A program made the translations under genes and the position numbers. The notes under the pieces were generated by a model. It was not told the DNA's origin, ran no database searches, and was given only the letters and a program-made list of their open reading frames with translations. Shown piece by piece: positions 50,629-57,652 of a stretch of DNA of 64,000 nt. Numbering within the stretch: the first letter of the stretch is position 1; every line of letters begins with the position of its first letter. Source of the stretch: Pseudomonas sp. ICMP22404 (GTDB taxonomy: Bacteria > Pseudomonadota > Gammaproteobacteria > Pseudomonadales > Pseudomonadaceae); contig NZ_VCNG01000008.1 of the NCBI RefSeq assembly GCF_006227205.1, forward strand, positions 62,001-126,000, written 5' to 3'.

Positions 50629-52020
50629 TCAATCGGACTCATCGGCTGCGCCAGGGCTGCTGTCGCCGAAGGTCAGCCCATGCTTGCGCAGCTTGTCGTG
50701 CAGGGTCTTGCGCGGAATGCCCAGGGCTTCGGCGAGGCTGCGTACCGAGCTGTGGGGACGGGCCAGCTCGGCGGCGATCAGGGTCCTCTCGAAGTTCTCG
50801 ACCTGTTCGCTCAAGCCGCCGCTGATCACTTCCACTGGTGTGCCGGCCGCACCATCCGGCGCGCCGTTGTCCAGGGCCAGTTCAAGACCCAGGGCAAAGC
50901 GTTCGGCGGCGTTCTGCAATTCCCGGACGTTGCCCGGCCAGTTGTGGCGCAACAGCAGCGCCCGTTGCGCCGGCTGCAGTTCATGGGGTGGCAGGCCATG
51001 GCGCGCACTGGCTTCGTCGGCGAAGTGCTGGAACAGCATCAACGCATCCTCACCCCGTTCGCGCAACGGCGGTATGCGCAACGGTGCCACGTTCAGGCGG
51101 TAATACAAGTCGGCGCGAAAGCGCCCCTGGTCGGCCGCCTGGCGCAGGTCTTCCTTGGTCGCGGCGATGACACGGATGTCCAGCGGAATCTGTTGATTGC
51201 CCCCCAGGCGCTCCACCACGCGTTCTTGCAGCAACCGCAGCAGTTTGACCTGGACGTCCAGACTCATGCTTTCGATTTCATCGAGGAACAGCGTGCCACC
51301 ATTGGCGAACTCGAACTTGCCGATGCGACGTTTCTGCGCGCCGGTGAAGGCTCCAGGCTCGTGGCCGAACAGTTCGCTTTCCACCACCGATTCGGCCAGG
51401 GCCCCGGCGTTGATCGCCACGAACGGGCCGTTGCGCCGGCTCGAAAGGTCATGCAGCGCACGGGCCACCACTTCCTTGCCGGCGCCGGTTTCACCGAGGA
51501 TCAGCACGTCGGCGCGGGTCGCCGCCAATGCGCCGATCTGCTCGCGCAGTCGCAGCATCGGCGTTGACTGGCCGACCAGGCGGGCGCTGAGCTCATGACG
51601 GTCACTGAGGGCCAGGCGCAGGCTGCGGTTGTCCAGCACCAGGCGGCGCAGGGCCAGGGCCCGGCGCACGCTATCGAGCAGATGATCGCTGGCGAAAGGT
51701 TTTTCCAGGAAATCATAGGCGCCGGCGCGCATGGCCTGGACTGCCAGCGGCACATCGCCGTGACCGGTGATCAGCAGCACGGGCAGTTCCGGGTCCTGGG
51801 CGTGGAGTTGATTGAGCAGTTCGAGACCGTCGATGCCCGGCATACGAATGTCGCTGACCACCACACCCGGCCAGTCACGGGGCAGTTGTCCGGCAAGGCC
51901 CTTGGCCTCGGCCAGGGACAGGATGTTCAGGCCGGCCAGGTCGAGGGTCTGGCTCAGGGCCTGACGCAGGTGGGGATCGTCGTCGATCAGCACCACCTCA
52001 ATCCGGTTATCGATGGTCAT
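50629..52020 (-). CDS. dctD: C4-dicarboxylate transport sigma-54-dependent response regulator
   Basis: The 463-aa NtrC-family regulator has a receiver domain with Asp57 in VVVSDIRMPGIDGLELL and a central AAA+ domain: Walker A GETGAGKE, the sigma-54 loop FGHEPGAFTGAQKRRIGKFE and Walker B GTLFLDEIESM. A Fis-type helix-turn-helix follows at the end (SVRSLAEALGIPRKTLHDKLRKHG). The ATG overlaps the dctB stop by 4 nt. It activates dicarboxylate uptake genes (dctA or dctPQM), which are not in the window. Confidence 0.95.
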   Translation of the reverse strand: MTIDNRIEVVLIDDDPHLRQALSQTLDLAGLNILSLAEAKGLAGQLPRDWPGVVVSDIRMPGIDGLELLNQLHAQDPELPVLLITGHGDVPLAVQAMRAGAYDFLEKPFASDHLLDSVRRALALRRLVLDNRSLRLALSDRHELSARLVGQSTPMLRLREQIGALAATRADVLILGETGAGKEVVARALHDLSSRRNGPFVAINAGALAESVVESELFGHEPGAFTGAQKRRIGKFEFANGGTLFLDEIESMSLDVQVKLLRLLQERVVERLGGNQQIPLDIRVIAATKEDLRQAADQGRFRADLYYRLNVAPLRIPPLRERGEDALMLFQHFADEASARHGLPPHELQPAQRALLLRHNWPGNVRELQNAAERFALGLELALDNGAPDGAAGTPVEVISGGLSEQVENFERTLIAAELARPHSSVRSLAEALGIPRKTLHDKLRKHGLTFGDSSPGAADESD

Positions 52021-53825
52021 ACGCTACGGTCCTCGGATGGTTGCAAGCTTACCCCAGGCGCGCCGGCGCGCAGTTTGAGGGTGATCAGGGCGCCGCCCTC
52101 CTTGTGATTGGCGAACGACAGTTCGCCACCGAAGGCGCGCATCAGGGTGTCGCAGATCGCCAGGCCCAGCCCCAGGCCCTGGGTCCGGGTCTTGGTGGTA
52201 TAGAAAGGCTCCCCGGCACGGCCCAAAGCTTCCATGCAAAAACCCGGGCCGTTATCGCGAATGTACAGGTTGACGCCGTTTTCTGTGGCTTGGGCACTGA
52301 GCCAGAGTCTACGCGGAGGCCCTTTTTCGGTCAGGGCGTCGAGGGCATTGGCCAGCAGGTTGCCGAGCACCTGGCGCAAGCGGGTTTCTCCGGCCTCGAC
52401 CCACAGCGTGGCAGCCGGCAGATCGCGGATCAACTCCACCTCCATGCTGCGCCGGCGCTTGGCAAGCAGTGCCAGGGCATCGTCCAGGGCCGGTTGCAGG
52501 GCAACGCTTTCCGGCGCGTGGCGGTCGCGGCGGGCGAAGGCCCGCAGGTGAGCGATGATCGACGCCATGCGTCCGGTCAGTTCATTGATCAGCTTGAGGT
52601 TGCCCCTGGCGTCCTCGGTGCGCTGATGGTCGAGCAGTATCTCGGCGTTTTCCGCGTAGCTGCGAATCGCTGCCAGCGGCTGGTTGAGCTCGTGGCTGAT
52701 ACTGGCCGACATGGTGCCCAATGCCGACAGCTTGCCGGCCTGCACCAGGTCATCCTGGGCGCGAACAAGTTCCTGTTGCGCCTGCTCGCGCTCCAGGACT
52801 TCCTGTTTCAGCCGCCGGTTCAGGCCTTCCAGATCGCTGGTACGCTCGGCCACCCGACCTTCCAGCTCGTGACGCGCCTTGCCTTCGAAGGCGATCCGGT
52901 CCAGGTAATGCCGCCGGCGTTGCATCATCAAGCCGAGCAACAGCATCAAGACCAGCAACGCCGCACCGCCGGTGGCGACGACGGTGCGCACAGGGCGGTC
53001 GATCAGGGTACGTGGAGCGAGGATGCTCACGCTCCATCCCGTTTCTTCGATGGTCTGGGTCTGGGTGAGCCAGGCCTGTGGATCCAGGTTCAGCGGTTTC
53101 GGGTCACGGGTCGGGTAGGGTTGCACGGCGCTGATTGCGTTGTGTTCCTCGTCGCTTAACGGGCGGGTCGAGCGGAATCGCCATTCCTGCCGTGACGTCA
53201 GGATGACCACCCCGTTGTGATCGGTCACCAGCAACTGTTCCGGGGTTTTGCCCCACAGGCTTTCGGTGTGGTCCAGGTCGACCTTGACCACCAGCACACC
53301 GATGACGCGGTCGCGCTCGCGCACGGCGGCGGCGAAGAAATAGCCGCGCTTGGCCGACGTGGTGCCCAGGCCGAAGAAGCGCCCCAGGCGTCCGGCCATG
53401 GCTTCGATGTAATACGGCCGGAAGGCGAAATTGCGCCCGACGAAACTGTCGTGTTTGTCCCAGTTCGAGGCCGCCAGCGTCTTGCCGGTGGCGTCCATCA
53501 GGTACATCACCTCGGCGCCGGTCTGGGTGCTGATTTTTTTCAGGAGCTGGTTGGCATTGCTTTGGGTGAACTCATCGTCCGGGGCCAACAACGTCGCACG
53601 CAGGGCCGGCAGGTCACCGAGAATCTGCGGCAAGACTTCATAGCGGTGCAGCGTGCCCAGCAGGTTGGCGACGTAAAGGTCCAGGGTCTGGCGATTCTGC
53701 CCGGCCAGCTCGCTGCGGTAATAGCGCTCGGCCAGATGCTCCAGCGGCCATAGCAATGGGGCCAGGCACAGGGCGAGCAAGGCCAGGCTGCGCCAACGGG
53801 GTCTGCGGGGAAGGGTGGAGTTCAT
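52017..53825 (-). CDS. dctB: C4-dicarboxylate sensor histidine kinase
   Basis: The 602-aa kinase has two membrane spans (about 12-32 and 282-302) around a periplasmic double-PAS (dCACHE) sensor with a RxYY-type motif region (FVGRNFAFRPYYIEAMAG, then GYFFAAAVRERDRVIGVLVVKVDL) that binds succinate, malate or fumarate. A coiled coil, H-box SASISHELNQPLAAIRSYAENA and ATPase domain (NLLANALDALTEKG, RDNGPGF, GLGLGLAICDTLM) follow. It phosphorylates DctD. The two genes are translationally coupled. Confidence 0.95.
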   Translation of the reverse strand: MNSTLPRRPRWRSLALLALCLAPLLWPLEHLAERYYRSELAGQNRQTLDLYVANLLGTLHRYEVLPQILGDLPALRATLLAPDDEFTQSNANQLLKKISTQTGAEVMYLMDATGKTLAASNWDKHDSFVGRNFAFRPYYIEAMAGRLGRFFGLGTTSAKRGYFFAAAVRERDRVIGVLVVKVDLDHTESLWGKTPEQLLVTDHNGVVILTSRQEWRFRSTRPLSDEEHNAISAVQPYPTRDPKPLNLDPQAWLTQTQTIEETGWSVSILAPRTLIDRPVRTVVATGGAALLVLMLLLGLMMQRRRHYLDRIAFEGKARHELEGRVAERTSDLEGLNRRLKQEVLEREQAQQELVRAQDDLVQAGKLSALGTMSASISHELNQPLAAIRSYAENAEILLDHQRTEDARGNLKLINELTGRMASIIAHLRAFARRDRHAPESVALQPALDDALALLAKRRRSMEVELIRDLPAATLWVEAGETRLRQVLGNLLANALDALTEKGPPRRLWLSAQATENGVNLYIRDNGPGFCMEALGRAGEPFYTTKTRTQGLGLGLAICDTLMRAFGGELSFANHKEGGALITLKLRAGAPGVSLQPSEDRSV

Positions 53826-53858
53826 GAGCGTGCGCCTGTAGGAACGAGCGCATTATGC

Positions 53859-54024
53859 CTAGTGTCCTGTCTCGGAAATACGTTCTTTTTTGGCGAGTGG
53901 CTTGGGTGTTCGGCCAAGGCGCCGCGACGAGTCATAGCAGGGCTATGGCGAGGAGTGGCAACGCCGGCCGGGCACCCAAGACGCCGCCAAAAATGAACAG
54001 CTTATTTCCGAGACCGGACACTAG
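53859..54024. mobile_element. MITE-like element, 158 bp with CTAG flanks and 18-bp inverted ends
   Basis: The core runs from 53863 to 54020. Its ends, TGTCCTGTCTCGGAAATA and TATTTCCGAGACCGGACA, match in 17 of 18 positions when inverted, and both sides are flanked by CTAG, a possible 4-bp target duplication of the kind made by IS5-type elements. Inner arms are also self-complementary (TTGGGTG / CACCCAA, CATAGCAGGGCTATG centre), so the whole element can fold into a long hairpin. It codes for nothing. The right CTAG contains the TAG stop of rfbD. Confidence 0.8.
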
Positions 54025-54902
54025 TGTCGCTCGGCAAGACACTGCTGCAACGCGCTTCGCCAGTCGGGTTGGCTCACTCCCCATTCCCGCAACAGGCGTG
54101 TGCAATCCAGACGCGAGTTCAGTGGGCGTGGGGCGGGCGTCGGGTACGCGCTGGACGGGATGGCCTCGAGCACCGAACAAGGCTTGTGCTGCTCGACCAA
54201 CCGTTCGCCGATGGCCTGGGCAAAGCCGAACCAGGACGTCTCGCCCTGGGCCGTCAGGTGATAGGTGCCCCAGGTGCCGCACCGGCCGGCCTGCCAATGC
54301 TCGATGAGCTTGGCGGTACTGTCGGCGATGGTTCCAGCCCACGTCGGTGCACCGATCTGGTCGGCTACTACTCGCAGGTGTGGTTTTTCCTGGAGCAGGC
54401 GCTGCATGGTCAGGAGGAAGTTGCGACCTTCCATGGAGTACACCCAACTGGTGCGCAATATCAGGTGCTGCCCGTCGGCTTGGCGAATGGCATCCTCGCC
54501 GGCCAGTTTGCTGCGCCCATAGACGCTCAGCGGGTTGGGTGTGTCGTCCTCTGTATAGGGCGCCGGTTTGCGGCCGTCGAAGACATAATCGGTGGAATAG
54601 TGGATCAGCGGGGCGCCCAGGTCGTTTGCTGCGAGGGCCAGGATCCCCGGTGCAGTGGCGTTGATGGCAAAGGCCAGTTCCGGCTCGCTCTCGGCCTGGT
54701 CGACGGCCGTGTGGGCAGCGGCGTTGATGATCAGGTTGGGGCGCAGGGCACCGATGCGGGAGCGCAGTTGATCGGGGCGTGCCAGGTCGAGCTGATCGCT
54801 TCCGCGCACAATCAGCTCGCCGGTGTCGGCCAGACGCGACTGGAGTGCCCGGGACACCTGGCCGTTCTTGCCGATAATCAGGATTCGCAAGGACCTACTC
54901 AT
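54021..54902 (-). CDS. rfbD: dTDP-4-dehydrorhamnose reductase
   Basis: The 293-aa SDR-type enzyme performs the last step of dTDP-L-rhamnose synthesis. It has the Rossmann motif ILIIGKNGQVSRALQ, INAAAHTAVDQAESEPELAFAINA, the active-site pair in LIHYSTDYVFDGRKPAPYTEDDTPNPLSVYGRSKLAGE (T-D-Y, Y-x-x-x-K) and RTSWVY. Its TAG stop lies in the CTAG border of the MITE-like element. The start overlaps rfbC by 4 nt. It is the last gene of the rfbBACD operon. Confidence 0.95.
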   Translation of the reverse strand: MSRSLRILIIGKNGQVSRALQSRLADTGELIVRGSDQLDLARPDQLRSRIGALRPNLIINAAAHTAVDQAESEPELAFAINATAPGILALAANDLGAPLIHYSTDYVFDGRKPAPYTEDDTPNPLSVYGRSKLAGEDAIRQADGQHLILRTSWVYSMEGRNFLLTMQRLLQEKPHLRVVADQIGAPTWAGTIADSTAKLIEHWQAGRCGTWGTYHLTAQGETSWFGFAQAIGERLVEQHKPCSVLEAIPSSAYPTPAPRPLNSRLDCTRLLREWGVSQPDWRSALQQCLAERH

Positions 54903-55444
54903 GGGAACAGGTCGGCTTCATGCAGGAACTTGCCGTTCTGGTCCTTGGGCGACAGGGTGGGTGGATCCGCCAGTTCCCAGTCGATGGCCAGATCTGGATC
55001 GTCCCACCGGATGCAGCGTTCGGCCGAAGGCGCATAGTAGTCTGTGGTTTTATAGAGAAAATCCGCTGACTCGCTCAGGACCACAAAACCATGGGCGAAG
55101 CCTGGCGGAACCCACAACTGCCGCTGATTCTGTGCCGACAGGTGCACGCTTTCCCACTGGCCGAACGTGGGCGAGCTGCGGCGAATGTCCACCGCCACGT
55201 CCAACACCTCGCCAGCGATGACACGCACGAGTTTTCCCTGGGCCTGTTCGATCTGATAATGCAGGCCGCGCAGCACGCCTTTGGTCGAGCGCGAATGGTT
55301 GTCCTGGACGAACTGCGGGTCACAGCCAGTGGCCTCGGCGAACGCCCGGGCATTGAAGCTTTCGTAGAAAAAGCCACGGTCGTCACCGAAGACTTTCGGC
55401 TCGATGATCAGGACCTCCGGCAACCGGGTGGCAATAACGTTCAA
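54899..55444 (-). CDS. rfbC: dTDP-4-dehydrorhamnose 3,5-epimerase
   Basis: The 181-aa cupin epimerase has EPKVFGDDRGFFYESFNARAFAEATG, FVQDNHSRSTKGVLRGLHYQ with the catalytic His, GEVLDVAVDIRRSSPTFGQWE and VPPGFAHGFVVLSESADFLYKTTDYYAPSAERCIRWDDP with the partner Tyr/Asp. Gene ends overlap rfbA and rfbD by 4 nt each. It acts between RfbB and RfbD. Confidence 0.96.
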   Translation of the reverse strand: MNVIATRLPEVLIIEPKVFGDDRGFFYESFNARAFAEATGCDPQFVQDNHSRSTKGVLRGLHYQIEQAQGKLVRVIAGEVLDVAVDIRRSSPTFGQWESVHLSAQNQRQLWVPPGFAHGFVVLSESADFLYKTTDYYAPSAERCIRWDDPDLAIDWELADPPTLSPKDQNGKFLHEADLFP

Positions 55445-56313
55445 CGGGGTTCTCCAGCGATTTTGAACAAGTACTGGCCGTAACCGGTCTTGCCGAAGTA
55501 CTCGGCACGCTCAAGTATGTGCTCGCGGCTGACCCAGCCCTGTTGGTAGGCAATTTCTTCCAGACAAGCTACTTTCAGGCCTTGGCGATGTTCGATGGTC
55601 TGCACGTATTGCGAGGCTTCCAGCAGGCTGTCGTGGGTGCCGGTGTCCAGCCAGGCGAAACCGCGACCGAATCGCTCGACATGCAGGTCGCCGCGTTGCA
55701 GATAGGCGTTGTTGACGTCGGTGATTTCCAATTCGCCGCGTTTGGAGGGCTTTATCGCCTTGGCGATCTGGATCACGTCGTTATCGTAGAAATACAAGCC
55801 AGTGACCGCATAACTGGATTTTGGCTCGGCGGGTTTTTCTTCAATGGAAAGGGCGTGGCCTTCAGCGTCGAAGTCGATCACGCCAAAACGCTCCGGATCC
55901 TTGACCCAGTAGCCGAATACGGTCGCACCCTGCTGTCGATTGACAGCGGTCTGCAATTGTTCACCGAAGTACTGCCCATGGAAAATGTTGTCTCCCAGGA
56001 TCAGGCACACCGGATCGCTGCCAATGAACTGTTCGCCGATCAGGAATGCCTGCGCCAGGCCATCGGGTGAGGGCTGTTCGGCGTAACTGATCTGCACGCC
56101 GAATTGGCTGCCGTCGCCCAGCAGATTGCGATATTGCGGCAGATCTTGTGGGGTGGAGATCACCAGGATGTCCTTGATACCCGCAAGCATCAGTACCGAG
56201 ATCGGGTAGTAGATCATCGGTTTGTCGTAAACCGGCAGCAGTTGCTTGGAAACCCCGAGGGTAATCGGGTGCAGTCGTGTGCCGGAGCCACCGGCGAGAA
56301 CAATACCCTTCAT
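55441..56313 (-). CDS. rfbA: Glucose-1-phosphate thymidylyltransferase
   Basis: The 290-aa nucleotidyltransferase joins dTTP and glucose-1-phosphate, the first and feedback-inhibited step of the pathway. The signature GIVLAGGSGTRLHPITLGVSKQLLPVYDKPMIYYPI is complete. LGDNIFHG, VFGYWVKDPERFGVIDFD, EEKPAEPKSSYAVTGLYFYD and RGFAWLDTGTHDSLLEAS follow. The ATG at 56313 overlaps the rfbB stop by one base; a second ATG directly before it (56316) is an equal choice. AAGGA precedes both. Confidence 0.96.
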   Translation of the reverse strand: MKGIVLAGGSGTRLHPITLGVSKQLLPVYDKPMIYYPISVLMLAGIKDILVISTPQDLPQYRNLLGDGSQFGVQISYAEQPSPDGLAQAFLIGEQFIGSDPVCLILGDNIFHGQYFGEQLQTAVNRQQGATVFGYWVKDPERFGVIDFDAEGHALSIEEKPAEPKSSYAVTGLYFYDNDVIQIAKAIKPSKRGELEITDVNNAYLQRGDLHVERFGRGFAWLDTGTHDSLLEASQYVQTIEHRQGLKVACLEEIAYQQGWVSREHILERAEYFGKTGYGQYLFKIAGEPR

Positions 56314-57395
56314 CATGCGATCGATTCCTTTTCGTCGAGCGAGCCGAGGCGCTCGCCCTGGTAGCTGCCGTCCTGGACACGTCGGCACCATTGGAGGTTC
56401 TCAAGGTACCACTGCACGGTTTTGCGCAGGCCCGTGTCGAAGGTTTCCCTGGGCGTCCAGCCCAGTTCCCGTTCGATCTTGCCGGCATCGATGGCATAGC
56501 GCAGGTCGTGGCCGGGACGGTCCCTGACGAAGGTGATCAGGTCGACATAGCGCCCGATCCCTGCGGGCTTGTCGGGCGCCAGCTCTTCGAGCAGCGCGCA
56601 GATGTTGCGCACGACGTCGATGTTCTTTTGTTCGTTGTGGCCGCCAATATTGTAGGTTTCGCCGACCACGCCTTCGGTGACGACTTTCAGCAGTGCCCGG
56701 GCATGGTCTTCGACATACAGCCAATCCCGCACCTGTTGTCCGTCGCCGTACACCGGCAATGGTTTACCGGCCAAAGCGTTGAGGATCACCAGCGGAATCA
56801 GCTTCTCAGGGAAGTGGAACGGCCCATAGTTGTTTGAGCAATTGGTCAGCAGCACGGGTAAGCCGTAGGTGCGCTGCCAGGCACGGACCAGATGGTCGGA
56901 CGCCGCCTTGCTGGCGGAATAAGGGGAGCTGGGTGCATACGGGGTGGTTTCGGTGAACAGGTCATCTACGCCGTGCAGGTCACCGTACACCTCGTCGGTG
57001 GAGATATGGTGGAAACGAAATGCCTGTTTCTGCGGTTCAGGCAGGGTCTGCCAATAGGCACGGGTAGCTTCCAGGAGGCTGTAGGTGCCCACGATATTGG
57101 TCTGGATGAAGTCCGCCGGGCCATCAATGGAACGGTCCACATGAGACTCTGCAGCCAGATGCATGATTGCATCGGGCTTGAACCGCGCCAGCACTGCACT
57201 GACTGTGGCTTGATCGACAATATCGGCCTGTACGAACTCATAACGACTGCTGCGATCGACGCTGTTCAGCGATTCGAGATTGCCAGCGTACGTCAGCTTA
57301 TCGAGGTTCAGGATCTGGTGTTCGGTATCAAGGATCAAATGCCGTACGAGGGCCGAGCCGATGAAGCCGGCACCGCCAGTGATGAGAATGCGCAT
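56313..57395 (-). CDS. rfbB: dTDP-glucose 4,6-dehydratase
   Basis: The 360-aa extended SDR converts dTDP-glucose to the 4-keto-6-deoxy sugar. It shows ILITGGAGFIGSALVRHLI, LDKLTYAGNLESL, HLAAESHVDRSIDGPADFIQTN, FHHISTDEVYGDLHG (T-D-E catalytic triad part) and YSASKAASDHLVRAWQRTYGLPVLLTNCSNNYGPFHFPEKLIPLVI with the Tyr-x-x-x-Lys pair. The first gene of rfbBACD; the order (B-A-C-D) differs from the common rmlBDAC. The ATG at 57395 fits the family start MRILITGG. The product feeds lipopolysaccharide, exopolysaccharide or rhamnolipid synthesis; no transferase genes are next to it. Confidence 0.95.
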   Translation of the reverse strand: MRILITGGAGFIGSALVRHLILDTEHQILNLDKLTYAGNLESLNSVDRSSRYEFVQADIVDQATVSAVLARFKPDAIMHLAAESHVDRSIDGPADFIQTNIVGTYSLLEATRAYWQTLPEPQKQAFRFHHISTDEVYGDLHGVDDLFTETTPYAPSSPYSASKAASDHLVRAWQRTYGLPVLLTNCSNNYGPFHFPEKLIPLVILNALAGKPLPVYGDGQQVRDWLYVEDHARALLKVVTEGVVGETYNIGGHNEQKNIDVVRNICALLEELAPDKPAGIGRYVDLITFVRDRPGHDLRYAIDAGKIERELGWTPRETFDTGLRKTVQWYLENLQWCRRVQDGSYQGERLGSLDEKESIA

Positions 57396-57652
57396 CCGGT
57401 TAAGCCTTTTTTCCATGAGACGACAAAATATGGAGCATAGCTTGTCGACATGCGGATGACGGCGCAAGTGGGATATCTCAAGCGGTGTCCCCGAATCTGG
57501 AGGTCAAGCCAGGATTGAGGTAACTGGCCAAAAAGTATCCGTCAGTCTGCAGGAAAGGTGCGTACGCCTCTCTTCCAACAAAGAGGGGTTGCTTATTCTT
57601 CAACTCAATGGCGTGATAGGTGTTCAATAAAAACCACATCAGGGGTCGTTGT

